This document shows, in pieces, positions 36,104-45,397 of a stretch of DNA of 64,000 bases (positions are counted from its first letter, which is position 1; every line of letters starts with the position of its first letter). The position numbers were made by a program, and so were the translations under genes. The stretch is from Carbonatibacter sp965199245. GTDB lineage: Bacteria > Pseudomonadota > Alphaproteobacteria > Kiloniellales > Kiloniellaceae. The notes under the pieces were generated by a model. The model searched no databases, was not told where the DNA came from, and was given only the letters and a program-made list of their open reading frames with translations. Location: contig CBDAQP010000002.1 in assembly GCA_965199245.1 (NCBI GenBank), positions 124,001 through 188,000 of the forward strand, given 5' to 3'.

Positions 36104-37234
36104 ATGACCCAAAGGCTCACTCATCACAATACAGGGCAAAACGCGGGGCTTCGTCGGGGCTGGACGACGGGGGCCTGTGCAACGGCTGCGGCGCGGGCGG
36201 CCTTTGTGGCCTTGCACACAGGGCAGTTTCCCGATCCGGTCACAATTATACTCCCCGGTGGGCGACAGGTGGCTTTTGCGCTTTGTCGGCAGAGCCTGGC
36301 ACAGGATGCAACAGGGGCGATGGCCTCTGTGATCAAGGACGCAGGTGATGACCCCGATGTCACCCATGGGGCGGAAGTCTGCGCGTCTGTTGCGTGGGCC
36401 GAACCGGGCAGTGGCCTGTATTTTCGTGCGGGGGAGGGTGTGGGAACCGTCACCCTGCCCGGTCTGCCGGTTCCCCCCGGCGAGCCGGCGATCAATCCGG
36501 TTCCGCGACAGATGATTGCGGATAATCTCCGCGATGTTTGGCACAGCCGGGCGGGTCCTAATCTTGAAGTGACTCTTTCGATTCCGGGGGGGGAAGAGCT
36601 TGCCCGGGGTACGTGGAATGCCCGTTTGGGGATTGTGGGGGGCTTGTCGATTCTGGGGACAACTGGCGTTGTGGTTCCCTTTAGCTGTTCAAGCTGGATT
36701 CACGCCATTCATCGTGGCATTGATGTTGCGCGTGCGGGGGGGCGTTCCCACCTTGCGGGCTGTACAGGGCGTCATTCCGAACAAATGGTTCAGACCCTCT
36801 ATGACCTTGATGATGGTGATATGATTGATATGGGCGACTTTGTCGGCGGGATGTTGAAATATTTGCGCCGCTATCCCGTGCCCCGGCTGACCATTGGGGG
36901 CGGATTTGGCAAATTGACCAAGCTGGCGATGGGATGCCTTGATCTGCATTCGCGTCGCTCGCAGGTTGATTTGAACTGGTTGGCGGCCCGCATTGACGAA
37001 CTCTGTGAACAGGGCGCAGGTGATCTGTGCACACAGGTTCGACAGGCCAACACCGCCCAGCAGGTTTTGGAGTGGTGTGAGGCTCGACAGATTCCGCTGG
37101 GGCAAAAAATCGCGACGCTCGCCCGCGATCAGGCTCTTTTGTTGTTGGGGGGTGATGTTTGCGTCGATGTGGTTCTCGTCACCCGCACAGGTGGCATTGT
37201 TGCCCGCAGTTCCCAATCCCGGGGGGAGCCGTGA
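36104..37234 (+). CDS. cbiD: Cobalt-precorrin-5B C1-methyltransferase
   Basis: This 376-aa enzyme methylates C1 during ring contraction in the early-cobalt (anaerobic) route. LRRGWTTGACATAAARAA at the N-terminus, SVIKDAGDDPDVTHG, NPVPRQMI and VPFSCSSWIHAIHRGIDVA are family signatures. Its presence, with cbiG and cbiX nearby, argues against the oxygen-dependent CobG/CobF path. It is divergent from cobA. The short gap leaves no room for a full cobalamin riboswitch. Confidence 0.93.
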   Translation: MTQRLTHHNTGQNAGLRRGWTTGACATAAARAAFVALHTGQFPDPVTIILPGGRQVAFALCRQSLAQDATGAMASVIKDAGDDPDVTHGAEVCASVAWAEPGSGLYFRAGEGVGTVTLPGLPVPPGEPAINPVPRQMIADNLRDVWHSRAGPNLEVTLSIPGGEELARGTWNARLGIVGGLSILGTTGVVVPFSCSSWIHAIHRGIDVARAGGRSHLAGCTGRHSEQMVQTLYDLDDGDMIDMGDFVGGMLKYLRRYPVPRLTIGGGFGKLTKLAMGCLDLHSRRSQVDLNWLAARIDELCEQGAGDLCTQVRQANTAQQVLEWCEARQIPLGQKIATLARDQALLLLGGDVCVDVVLVTRTGGIVARSSQSRGEP

Positions 37235-37956
37235 GCAAGACCCTGATCCTCGGCGGAACACCCGAAGCCCGCCAGATGGCAGAACGACTGGTCAGAGCGG
37301 GCAGGGGGCCTGTTGTGCTCTCGCGCCTTGGGCTGGTGGTTCCTGCTTGCTCCCCCGCGCCCTGTGCAGAGCGTGTGGGCGGTTTTGGCGGGGCGGCGGG
37401 GTTCAGGCGTTATCTGATTGCCGATGGTATAACTGGCGTGATTGATGCGACACATCCCTTTGCGGCCCGGATGACACAAACGGCCTTTGACGTTTGTCAG
37501 TCCCTGTCACTGGCCCACGCCATCCTGCAACGCCCGGCCTGGACGGCAGAGGACGGGGATCACTGGATAAATTGCCCCACCCTTGACGACGCGGCGGAGA
37601 AACTCGCAGCTTTGCGGCCCCCGCAACGTGTTTTGCTGACCACAGGGCAAAAAGGCCTGGCGCGATTTTGTCAAAACCCGAATCATGACATTTTCGCGCG
37701 GGTCATCAACAAACCTGACACAACGGCCCCAAACCTCCATGTTTTGTATGATCGCGGCCCCTTTGACCACCAGGACGAAGAAAAGCTCCTGATCGATTTA
37801 GATATTTCCCTCCTCGTGACCGGGAACGCAGGTGGTGTCGCAGGAAAGCTTGCGGCGGCCCGTAAAAGGAGCCTTCCTGTTTTGATGGTCGGGCGCCCCC
37901 CCCTGCCCCCGGCGGCGCAAGTCTTCAGTCATCCCGATGCGGTTGTTTGGGGCTGA
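37231..37956 (+). CDS. cobK: Precorrin-6A / cobalt-precorrin-6A reductase
   Basis: This 241-aa protein reduces the macrocycle of precorrin-6A. The N-terminus KTLILGGTPEARQMAERL is the family's nucleotide-binding signature, followed by GVIDATHPFAARMTQTA and a distal LLVTGNAGGVAGKLAAAR. It starts with GTG at 37231, which overlaps the cbiD stop by 4 bp and follows GGGGGGAG. Its stop abuts that of the convergent cobM with no gap, so the transcripts probably overlap. Confidence 0.92.
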   Translation: MSKTLILGGTPEARQMAERLVRAGRGPVVLSRLGLVVPACSPAPCAERVGGFGGAAGFRRYLIADGITGVIDATHPFAARMTQTAFDVCQSLSLAHAILQRPAWTAEDGDHWINCPTLDDAAEKLAALRPPQRVLLTTGQKGLARFCQNPNHDIFARVINKPDTTAPNLHVLYDRGPFDHQDEEKLLIDLDISLLVTGNAGGVAGKLAAARKRSLPVLMVGRPPLPPAAQVFSHPDAVVWG

Positions 37957-38718
37957 TTATTTTTTCGGGCGCAGGACGTGGGCAAAGGTTGGGTCGTAAA
38001 GTTTACTGTCGGAAAAATCGCTGTTTTGTGACAAAACGCGCCCGACGAGGATCAGGGCGGTTCTGGTAATTTTGGCCGCGCGGACTTTTTCGCGAATATC
38101 GCTCAGCGTGCCACGGATAATCATTTGATCGGGCCAGGTCACACGCCAGGCGACAACAACCGGGCAATCCGCACCATAAAGCGGTGTGAGCCGGGCACAG
38201 ATTTCTTTGAGGTTGCGTACCGAGAGATGAATCGCCAGCGTTGCCCCCGACGCGCCGAGTGTCTGGAGATCTTCGTTGTTGGGCATCGCCGAAGATTTCA
38301 TCGCCGTACGGGTCAGAATAATAGTCTGGCTTATATCGGGGAGGGTGAGTTCCTGACCGATGACGGCAGAGGCGGCGGCATAGGCGGAGACACCGGGAAT
38401 GACCTCGTAGGCAATTCCGGCGTGGTCAAGGCGGCGCATCTGTTCGCCAATGGATCCATACAGGCACGGGTCGCCGGAATGGATGCGGGCGACGTCCTGA
38501 CCGTTGTCGTGTGCGCGCACCATGTGGGCAATAATATCATCCAGTGTCATGGGGGCACTGTCGCGTACAACCGCACCCTGTGGGGCGAGCGCGACAATAT
38601 CCGGCGGAACCAGAGACCCGGCATAGAGGCAGACCGGACAACGTGCGATAATGCGGTGTCCGCGCACCGTAATCAGATCGGCCGCCCCCGGCCCCGCGCC
38701 AATGAAATAGACGGTCAT
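37957..38718 (-). CDS. cobM: Precorrin-4 / cobalt-precorrin-4 C11-methyltransferase
   Basis: This 253-aa SAM-dependent enzyme methylates C11. Family marks are TVYFIGAGPGAADLITVRG, CLYAGSLVPPDIV, HSGDPCLYGSIGEQMR and VIPGVSAYAAASAVIGQELT. The ATG at 38718 overlaps the cbiG-cobJ stop by 4 bp and gives the normal N-terminus. Confidence 0.94.
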   Translation of the reverse strand: MTVYFIGAGPGAADLITVRGHRIIARCPVCLYAGSLVPPDIVALAPQGAVVRDSAPMTLDDIIAHMVRAHDNGQDVARIHSGDPCLYGSIGEQMRRLDHAGIAYEVIPGVSAYAAASAVIGQELTLPDISQTIILTRTAMKSSAMPNNEDLQTLGASGATLAIHLSVRNLKEICARLTPLYGADCPVVVAWRVTWPDQMIIRGTLSDIREKVRAAKITRTALILVGRVLSQNSDFSDSKLYDPTFAHVLRPKK

Positions 38719-40553
38719 GACGGGTGATCCGGTGTGTGGGGTGGTGTTTTTTGTGCATAGCCGCGCGGGGTGTAAATCCAGCATCCGCCATCAGATTTGG
38801 CAATTCGGCGCGTGGCGGAGGATCCAACCAGAACAATGCTGAGCATATCAACACGTTCCGGTGTGAGTTCATCAAGGCGCAGGCTTTGTATCTCTTCGCC
38901 CGCCCGCCCCAGATTGCGCCCGATGATCACAGGCGTTTCCGCAGGGCGATGGTGCAACAAAATCCTGACCGCCCGGGCCAGCTGGTTCCGGCGTCGTTGT
39001 GAGACAGGATTATAAAACGCAATGACGAAATCGCCTGCGGCGGCGGCGGTGAGGCGTTTTTCAATCACCGCCCAGGGGGTGAGTAAATCGGAAAGGGAAA
39101 TGGCACAAAAATCATGCCCCAGCACCGCCCCCATGCGTGCAGAGGCCGCCTGTAAGGCAGACAGACCGGGGACAACCTGAAAATCAATCGCCCGCCAATC
39201 CGGATGGTCTTCTCGCTCGAGTAGCTCAAAAACAAGCGAAGCCATGGCGTAGATTCCCGGATCACCGGAACAGACCAGGGCCACCGCCCGCCCCCCCCCT
39301 GCGAGGTCAAGGGCGGCGCGCACGCGTTTTTCTTCTTCGCCCAGTGCGTAGCCGTGGCGTGTCTTTCCCGCCCCAACGGCCCCGAGCAGATCAAGATAAA
39401 GATGATAGCCCACCAGATCAGTAACCTGGTCCATCACCTGACCGACCTCTGCCGTGCGCCAGGCCTCCCCCCCCGGCCCCAGCCCGACAACCACCAAACG
39501 CCCCCGCGCCTGCCCACAGGATGCCCCCGCTTGCGGTTTCGGGGCGCGTGCAATGGCACAGGTTGCCATGGTGTTTTTTTGTTTTTCAACAATCAATCGC
39601 GCCTCCGCCCCTCCTGCCGCTAATGCGGCGGCTTCGGCAACTCCGGGACAACCTACTTCGGCCCGCACGCGCTCGGACGGATTTTTCAGGCGGGCGTTTT
39701 GGGCGTTGAGTTCTGTTGCACTGTAAAAACGCGCGGGCCTGTTTAATGTCGCGGCAAGGCGATGAACGGCAACTTCATCGGATTTCAGGCAGTGCGAGAA
39801 CACCCCGCACAGCGCATGGGGGGAAAGATGATGGGCCTTGAGCACGTCTTGAACAAGCTGTTCCAATGTCCCGGGCGGTGTGTTGCGCGCACACCCGACC
39901 CCGAGTGTCAGGATGTGAGGATGAAAAACCAGATCCTGTTCGGAACCGGCCTGCGTTTTTTCGCTCAGTGTAAGACGGAGCACACCGTCGGGGGACAGCG
40001 GCAATGCCGATTGCCTGATCCAGTCCCCCTGTTCCGCGCAGTCCCCCGTTAGCCGAAGAGAGGCCCCGGCAAGAACCTGTGCCATGAAGGCCGTGTAATG
40101 TTGGGGATTTGCGAGTGTCCAGCCCGTCGGCGGGTCATCCAATGCAATGCCATAGCGAAGATCGGAAGCCGTGGTCATGACGGCGGTGCTGTTTCCTGTG
40201 TCGGCCAGTTCACGCGCCAGCGCATTCGCGCCGCGATGCCCCCCCAACAGCGGCACGATGGCTGATCCGTCTTCGGCGACCACCAGAACCGGCGGGTCTT
40301 TCTTTTTATGGGTGAGGACGGGGGCCAGTGCGCGGATGAGAACGCCTGCGGCACAGAATCCGACCAGGGTTTCACCGCGCCCGAAGCGGTCGCGCAGGTG
40401 GGTTGCGGTGTCGTCAAATAACAGATCTACCCCCTGTTCATCAACCCGGCCCCGTCGTCCGTGAACCTGCCCTCTGCCCAGTTTATCCCTGAGGTGACAG
40501 GCCCGGCGGGATCCGGCGTTGGTCAGGGCAATAAAGACGGGGGACTCTGTCAT
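38715..40553 (-). CDS. cobJ: CbiG-CobJ fusion: cobalt-precorrin-5A hydrolase and precorrin-3B C17-methyltransferase
   Basis: This 612-aa protein joins two enzymes. The N-terminal half (about 1-330) is CbiG-like: FCAAGVLIRALAPVL, AIVPLLGGHRGANALARELA and TLGVGCARNTP, with PGVAEAAAL later. CbiG opens the delta-lactone and releases acetaldehyde. The C-terminal half (about 355-612) is CobJ/CbiH: VVVGLGPGGEAWRT, DLVGYHLYLDLL, VCSGDPGIYAMASLVFELLE, PGLSALQAASARMGAVLGHD and IAFYNPVSQRR, the ring-contracting methyltransferase. The two halves act consecutively around ring contraction, so the fusion makes metabolic sense. Confidence 0.92.
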   Translation of the reverse strand: MTESPVFIALTNAGSRRACHLRDKLGRGQVHGRRGRVDEQGVDLLFDDTATHLRDRFGRGETLVGFCAAGVLIRALAPVLTHKKKDPPVLVVAEDGSAIVPLLGGHRGANALARELADTGNSTAVMTTASDLRYGIALDDPPTGWTLANPQHYTAFMAQVLAGASLRLTGDCAEQGDWIRQSALPLSPDGVLRLTLSEKTQAGSEQDLVFHPHILTLGVGCARNTPPGTLEQLVQDVLKAHHLSPHALCGVFSHCLKSDEVAVHRLAATLNRPARFYSATELNAQNARLKNPSERVRAEVGCPGVAEAAALAAGGAEARLIVEKQKNTMATCAIARAPKPQAGASCGQARGRLVVVGLGPGGEAWRTAEVGQVMDQVTDLVGYHLYLDLLGAVGAGKTRHGYALGEEEKRVRAALDLAGGGRAVALVCSGDPGIYAMASLVFELLEREDHPDWRAIDFQVVPGLSALQAASARMGAVLGHDFCAISLSDLLTPWAVIEKRLTAAAAGDFVIAFYNPVSQRRRNQLARAVRILLHHRPAETPVIIGRNLGRAGEEIQSLRLDELTPERVDMLSIVLVGSSATRRIAKSDGGCWIYTPRGYAQKTPPHTPDHPS

Positions 40554-40558
40554 GCGAA

Positions 40559-41290
40559 TTACGCCTTGCCTTTCCTTGTACGGGGGTCTTTGTGAACCAG
40601 AATCAGCGAAAAATAAGGGGCTGTGTGAACAGCGGCAAGGGGCAGGAGACGCTGATTGTCCAGTGTTGCGCGTTCGATATAGCGGGCGCAATCGATCAGT
40701 CCAAGACGGGACAAAACTGTGCGAATTTTTTCAAGATGACGCCCGACCTTGATAATGACGGCTGAGTCTGCCCCCCGCACACGCTCCGCAATGGTTTTTT
40801 CATCAAGTGGTGCGGGAATGACGGTTAAAATATCATTGCGCGCGCCCAGCGGTTGTCCGCTGAGTGCCGCCGCCGCCATGACAGAAGAAACAGCCGGAAC
40901 AACAGTCACGTCAAAGCGATCTGCCATGCGGGCATAGAGATAGAGAAAGGAACCATAGAAAAAAGGATCCCCTTCGCACAGAACAACAACCCTCTGCCCC
41001 TGATCCAGTCGCTCCCCGAGTTCGCGTGCCGTGCGATCATAAACGGCCTGTGCATGTTCGGGGGCACTGTCCATGGGGAGGATAATCGGATAATCCTCGA
41101 ACCTTTGTGGCAGGTAATCGGCGGCGATGGTGCGGGCGAGGCCGGGGCCGCCGTCCGGTTGTGGGTAGACCACAACATCGGCACGGCCAATCAGGCGGAC
41201 GGCCTTGACGGTCAACAGTTCGGGATCGCCCGGCCCGACCCCGACTCCAAAAAGTCGGCCCGGCTTATGGGGGGGAACTTTTACGCTCAT
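40559..41290 (-). CDS. cobI: Precorrin-2 / cobalt-precorrin-2 C20-methyltransferase
   Basis: This 243-aa enzyme makes precorrin-3. It starts GRLFGVGVGPGDPELLTVKA, with DVVVYPQPD, VVVLCEGDPFFYGSFLYLY and VVPAVSSVMAAAALSGQPL, and IKVGRHLEKIRTVL towards the end. The ATG at 41290 overlaps the cobL stop (ATGA). A longer frame exists upstream but lies inside cobL. Confidence 0.94.
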   Translation of the reverse strand: MSVKVPPHKPGRLFGVGVGPGDPELLTVKAVRLIGRADVVVYPQPDGGPGLARTIAADYLPQRFEDYPIILPMDSAPEHAQAVYDRTARELGERLDQGQRVVVLCEGDPFFYGSFLYLYARMADRFDVTVVPAVSSVMAAAALSGQPLGARNDILTVIPAPLDEKTIAERVRGADSAVIIKVGRHLEKIRTVLSRLGLIDCARYIERATLDNQRLLPLAAVHTAPYFSLILVHKDPRTRKGKA

Positions 41291-42558
41291 CTCTTTGTGC
41301 ACAGGGCATATTGGGTGACGGGCATGGTTGACCGCCAACCGTGAAAGGACCCAACGGGGTCGGCATGACCGAGGTTCAATCTATTCAGTGTCCCGCCGAA
41401 ATTTTTGTGCCAGTCAAGAAGCCGGGCCTCGCTTTCCAGGGTGACAGCATTGGCAACAAGTCGTCCCCCCGGTTTGAGTCGTGCCAAACACTGTTCAAAC
41501 AGCCCCTCTATGGTGATCCCGCCGCCGATAAAAATCGCATCCGGGGTCATCATTCGGGGATCCTCTAAAATATGGGGCAGGTCGCCCTGGAGCGTTTGCA
41601 GGTCCGGCACGCCCAGACGCCGGGCATTGTCGCGCACCCGTTCAAGGCGATGCGCGACACGATCAATGGCAAGAGCCGTAGTGCGGGGGGCCGTGCGCAT
41701 CCATTCAATCGCAACAGACCCGCTTCCTGCGCCCAAATCCCATAGCAGCTGCCCCGGCAGGGGGGCAAGCAAAGCCAGGGTTGCCGCGCGGACAAGGCGT
41801 TTTGTCATTTTACCATCGTGGGCAAAGGCATCATCACGCAGGCCGGGAACCTGCGCGTAAACCGTTGCTTCTGGCCCTGCAACGCCTTCAACAGCCAGCG
41901 CGTTAAAACGCGCCCCCGGCGGATGGAGCCAGTGTTCTGCGGTGCCGGCGATCTGTTTTTCATCCGCCCCGCCCATATGTTCAAACAGGGTCATCCTGCT
42001 CGCCCCAAAGCCGCGACGGCGCAACAGTCCGGCGACAGCCGCAGGGGTTTTTTCGTCCGCAGACAGCAATAGCAAGCGTACGTCATCCATCAAATGCCTG
42101 TGAATCTGTTCGATAGCCCGCCCGTGGAGCGTGAGGCACAGGCAGTCCATCAGCGGCCAGCACAGGCGGGCCGCCATTAACGAAAAAGCCGAAGGGCCGG
42201 GAATAACAATCATATCCTCTGCGGGAATTTGTCGCGACAGACTGGCCCCGATACCAAAGCACATGGGATCACCCGTCGCGAGGACACAAACCCGATCAAA
42301 CCGGTTTTTGAGCTGTTCAATCTGGGCCAACATGCCGCCTGTACTCTTGTCCCAAACAACGCGTGTTTGCGCGGTGTGGGGTGTCTCTGCCTCGCTCAAT
42401 CCCCGGGTCTCGTCCAGAATGCGAAAATGACGCGACCCGGCGACGAGGACGTCGGCCCCCTGAACCCATGTGCGCGCGTCTGTGCCGAGGTCATTCCACC
42501 CCTGTTCACCGAATCCGACCAGTCCCAGCCACGCATTATATTTGCGGTGATTTGTCAT
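41287..42558 (-). CDS. cobL: Precorrin-6Y C5,15-methyltransferase (decarboxylating), CbiE-CbiT fusion
   Basis: This 423-aa protein has an N-terminal CbiE methyltransferase (LGLVGFGEQGWNDL, VCVLATGDPMCFGIGASL, VIPGPSAFSLMAARL). Its C-terminal CbiT part holds a Rossmann-type SAM site (LLWDLGAGSGSVAIEWMR) and IFIGGGITIEGLFEQCLARL. It methylates C5 and C15 and decarboxylates the C12 acetate. The ATG at 42558 is chosen from the MTNHRKYNAWLGLVG start and overlaps cobH by 23 bp. Confidence 0.93.
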   Translation of the reverse strand: MTNHRKYNAWLGLVGFGEQGWNDLGTDARTWVQGADVLVAGSRHFRILDETRGLSEAETPHTAQTRVVWDKSTGGMLAQIEQLKNRFDRVCVLATGDPMCFGIGASLSRQIPAEDMIVIPGPSAFSLMAARLCWPLMDCLCLTLHGRAIEQIHRHLMDDVRLLLLSADEKTPAAVAGLLRRRGFGASRMTLFEHMGGADEKQIAGTAEHWLHPPGARFNALAVEGVAGPEATVYAQVPGLRDDAFAHDGKMTKRLVRAATLALLAPLPGQLLWDLGAGSGSVAIEWMRTAPRTTALAIDRVAHRLERVRDNARRLGVPDLQTLQGDLPHILEDPRMMTPDAIFIGGGITIEGLFEQCLARLKPGGRLVANAVTLESEARLLDWHKNFGGTLNRLNLGHADPVGSFHGWRSTMPVTQYALCTKR

Positions 42559-43222
42559 GGCGTTTGTCCGCGTTCTTTTGGTCGTGGGGGGCGTTTCCTC
42601 CGGCGAGGGCATTGAGGGCGGCGGCGGCGATGGCACTACCGCCGCGTCGCCCGCATAAAGTAATAAAGGGAATGGACAGTCCTTGTGCGGCAATCAGGGC
42701 GTCCTTTGATTCGGCGGCCCCGACGAATCCGACGGGAAAACCCAAAATAGCCGCTGGTTTGGGGGCCTCTGTCCGGAGCAATTCCAGTAAGCGGAACAGG
42801 GCAGTCGGTGCATTGCCAATCACCACCACAGCCCCGCCAAGATGCGCCGTCCACAGACTCACCGCCGCCGCTGCGCGTGTCGTGGCCTGTGCCTGGGCCA
42901 GGGCCGTCGTACGCGGGTCTGTCAGGGGGCAGAGAACCCTGTTCCGGCGTGGCAGGTTTCGTGCGATGATGCCATCCCCTGTCATGCGGCAATCGACGAG
43001 CAGAGGTGCTCCCGCGTCCAGGGCCGCCCGCCCTGCGGTGGCGATGTCATCCGACCACACCAGATCAGAGGCAACCGCCGGATCGCCGCAGGCATGAACA
43101 ATACGCAGGGCCAATGCGGCAATCTCTGTGGGCATGTGCGCCAGGGCAGGCGTTGCCGCGCGAATTTGGCGAAAGGACTCGGCATAAATGGCGGCGGGGT
43201 CGCGGAGATAAGAATAGCGCAC
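42536..43222 (-). CDS. cobH: Precorrin-8X methylmutase
   Basis: This 228-aa enzyme moves the methyl group from C11 to C12 to give hydrogenobyrinate or cobyrinate. Family marks are RDPAAIYAESFRQIR, LRIVHACGDPAVASDLVW, LVDCRMTGDGI and GNAPTALFRLLEL, with GFPVGFVGAAESKDAL. It starts with GTG (43220-43222), preceded by AGGACAAAA. The tail after residue 205 is polar and variable. It lies 13 bp after the cbiX stop. Confidence 0.94.
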   Translation of the reverse strand: MRYSYLRDPAAIYAESFRQIRAATPALAHMPTEIAALALRIVHACGDPAVASDLVWSDDIATAGRAALDAGAPLLVDCRMTGDGIIARNLPRRNRVLCPLTDPRTTALAQAQATTRAAAAVSLWTAHLGGAVVVIGNAPTALFRLLELLRTEAPKPAAILGFPVGFVGAAESKDALIAAQGLSIPFITLCGRRGGSAIAAAALNALAGGNAPHDQKNADKRHDKSPQI

Positions 43223-43235
43223 CTTTTGTCCTGTT

Positions 43236-44273
43236 CTATTCCCGTAAGGTCACAGGCCCGAGGGGATGATCTGCATGGGGGTAGGGGTGATGATGTCCCC
43301 CCCCATGACTATGGTCATGTTTATGGTCGTGCATATGCCGGTGTCCGTGTCCGTGCGTATGGTCGTGCGTCCCCGTGCCGATGCCTTCGACGTGGTGATG
43401 ATGGCTTTCCTGGGCAAGGCCGACCTCGTCTTCAAAGCCAAGAACCTGTTCGCGGTATTTGCACAGCTTACAATTCATCAGGTTTTGTCCGGTCACGATT
43501 TCCGCGACCCGTTCGGCAAAGGCATCCAGAACTTTTGGATGATCTTTGAGGTAAGAGGCCTTGACAAATTGCACAGAGGGATGCCGTGCTGCGACCTCGC
43601 TGGTGGCATCATAAATCCGTTTGATGAGGATACCTGTGAACAGGAAATAGGGAAAGACGATAATGCGCTTGTAGCCCAGGCGCGTGGCGTGTTCCAGCCC
43701 TGGCTTGACCAGGGGAAAGGTCACGCCGGAATAACAGACTTCGCCCCAGCCAAAGCCCAGCCCTTCCCAGAGCATCCGCATGACCTTGGACACATTGGAA
43801 TTGGCATCCGGATCCGAGGCCCCGCGCCCGACAACGACCAGCATCGTGTCACAGAGGGGCAGGTCGCCCTGTTCCCGGTTGGCGCGGGCAACGGCATCAC
43901 GAATGCGATCCCCTGCGGCCTCGATCAACTTGTTGTCAATGCCCAACTCGCGCCCATAGTCAATGGTGATCCCTTTGTGCCGCGCCTCGTAGTCACGCAG
44001 GACAGAGGGAATATCATTTTTGGCATGACCTGCGGCAAAGAGCATCCCCGGAATGGCGAGGATATGGTCATGACCGCTTTGACGCAACCGGTCCAGACCG
44101 TCGTTGATGACAGGGGTTGCAAACTCCAGAAAGCCGCTTTCCACCTGATAATCAGGCAGGCGTTCGCGCAATCCCCGTGCGACAGATTGAAATTCGGTCA
44201 CGGCCCCTTCGTCACGGCTCCCGTGACCACAGACCATAACCCCCGTTGTTGTGTCCGTTTTTGTCGCCATCAT
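43236..44273 (-). CDS. cbiX: Sirohydrochlorin cobaltochelatase CbiX with His-rich tail
   Basis: This 345-aa protein inserts Co2+ into sirohydrochlorin, the step that commits to the early-cobalt pathway. Both halves have the class II chelatase fold: VMVCGHGSRDEGAV with the active-site His, IPGMLFAAGHAKNDIP with the second His, and IVFPYFLFTGILIKRI. After LMNCKLCKYREQVLG, a possible Fe-S or metal site, the last ~50 residues are extremely His/Asp-rich (GHGHRHMHDHKHDHSHGG). They probably bind or store cobalt. AAGGA precedes the first of two adjacent ATGs (44273, 44270). Confidence 0.94.
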   Translation of the reverse strand: MMATKTDTTTGVMVCGHGSRDEGAVTEFQSVARGLRERLPDYQVESGFLEFATPVINDGLDRLRQSGHDHILAIPGMLFAAGHAKNDIPSVLRDYEARHKGITIDYGRELGIDNKLIEAAGDRIRDAVARANREQGDLPLCDTMLVVVGRGASDPDANSNVSKVMRMLWEGLGFGWGEVCYSGVTFPLVKPGLEHATRLGYKRIIVFPYFLFTGILIKRIYDATSEVAARHPSVQFVKASYLKDHPKVLDAFAERVAEIVTGQNLMNCKLCKYREQVLGFEDEVGLAQESHHHHVEGIGTGTHDHTHGHGHRHMHDHKHDHSHGGGHHHPYPHADHPLGPVTLRE

Positions 44274-44395
44274 CGCACGTCCTTATCCCGCATCAGTCGT
44301 CCGATTATAATCGGATTGAACCAGAGTGACCACAGAAAAACAAGAGGCCGCCTGACCGGCTTGACGCATTCTGTTGCAGGGGTCATTTTGTTGCG

Positions 44396-45397
44396 ATGTT
44401 GATTGCCGATTTACTGACAATATCGCCTGCGTTTGTCGTCTTCAGTGCGCTTTTGGCGTTGGGTCTGGATGTCGTATTCGGTGATCCGGACAGGGTCTAT
44501 CGGCGCGTGCCGCATCCTGTTGTACTCATCGGGTGGCTTATTTCTTTCGGGGAAAGGCGTTTGAACGCGGGTGGACGGGTGCGCCGGATTGTTTTAGGGG
44601 GGGGCTGGAGCCTCCTGGTGGTTGTCCTGGCGGGGGCGGTGGGGGACGGGACACTACGTCTCTTGTCGTTTCTGTTCTACGATCAGGAAACAGTGTTTTT
44701 GCTGGCGCAGGCCCTTTTGGCGTCTTCTTTGCTGGCCTGTCGCGGTCTCGGGGTTGCGGTGGGGCAGGTTGCGGTCGGCCTGGAACAGGGACTGACACAG
44801 GGGCGCACGGCGGTCAGCCATCTGGTCGGACGCGATCCCCAAAGCCTTGACGCGGCAGGCGTTGCCCGTGCGGCGATTGAAAGCCTTGCAGAAAATTATT
44901 CTGACGGTGTGGTGGCCCCCCTATTCTGGTTTGTCCTGCTGGGCCTGCCCGGGCTTTGCGCTTACAAAGCGATCAATACCCTTGATTCGATGATTGGACA
45001 CCGGAACGAATCTTTTGAAGCCTTTGGCAAGGGCGCGGCGCGCCTGGATGATCTGGTCAATTTGGTTCCTGCGCGTCTGGCGGGCCTGTTTTATGTCCTG
45101 GCCGCTCTTGTCAGTCCTGTTGCCTCGGCCCGGGGGGCGGTTGTGGTAATGTGGCGCGATGCGGGCAAACACCGCTCTCCCAATGCCGGATGGCAGGAGG
45201 CCCCGGTTGCCGGTGCGTTAAATATTTCTCTCGCCGGGGTGCGTCACTACGGCGGTTGCGTGGTCAATGACCCCCCCATTGGCACGGGAACGGCTCTGTT
45301 GGGGCCTGCGGACATCAGACGCGCCCTCCGGCTTTATCGCGCGGCCTGCGTCTGGCTCGCGGTTGTGCTGTTGGGGTGTGGGGTGGTTTTCGTCTAA
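44396..45397 (+). CDS. cbiB: Adenosylcobinamide-phosphate synthase
   Basis: This 333-aa integral membrane enzyme (CobD in Pseudomonas naming) attaches the aminopropanol arm to adenosylcobyrate. LDVVFGDPDRVYRRVPHPVV at the N-terminus is diagnostic, and AAIESLAENYSDGVVAPLFW and YKAINTLDSMIGHRNESFEAFG confirm it. Several hydrophobic helices are visible (residues 10-25, 65-85, 98-115, 170-190, 235-255, 310-333). It is divergent from cbiX. Confidence 0.94.
   Translation: MLIADLLTISPAFVVFSALLALGLDVVFGDPDRVYRRVPHPVVLIGWLISFGERRLNAGGRVRRIVLGGGWSLLVVVLAGAVGDGTLRLLSFLFYDQETVFLLAQALLASSLLACRGLGVAVGQVAVGLEQGLTQGRTAVSHLVGRDPQSLDAAGVARAAIESLAENYSDGVVAPLFWFVLLGLPGLCAYKAINTLDSMIGHRNESFEAFGKGAARLDDLVNLVPARLAGLFYVLAALVSPVASARGAVVVMWRDAGKHRSPNAGWQEAPVAGALNISLAGVRHYGGCVVNDPPIGTGTALLGPADIRRALRLYRAACVWLAVVLLGCGVVFV

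Noticed and set aside
43266..44402. A 378-codon frame on the + strand opposite cbiX
   Set aside because: The Met/Val-rich start is the complement of the CbiX His-rich tail, and the remainder is the complement of CbiX.
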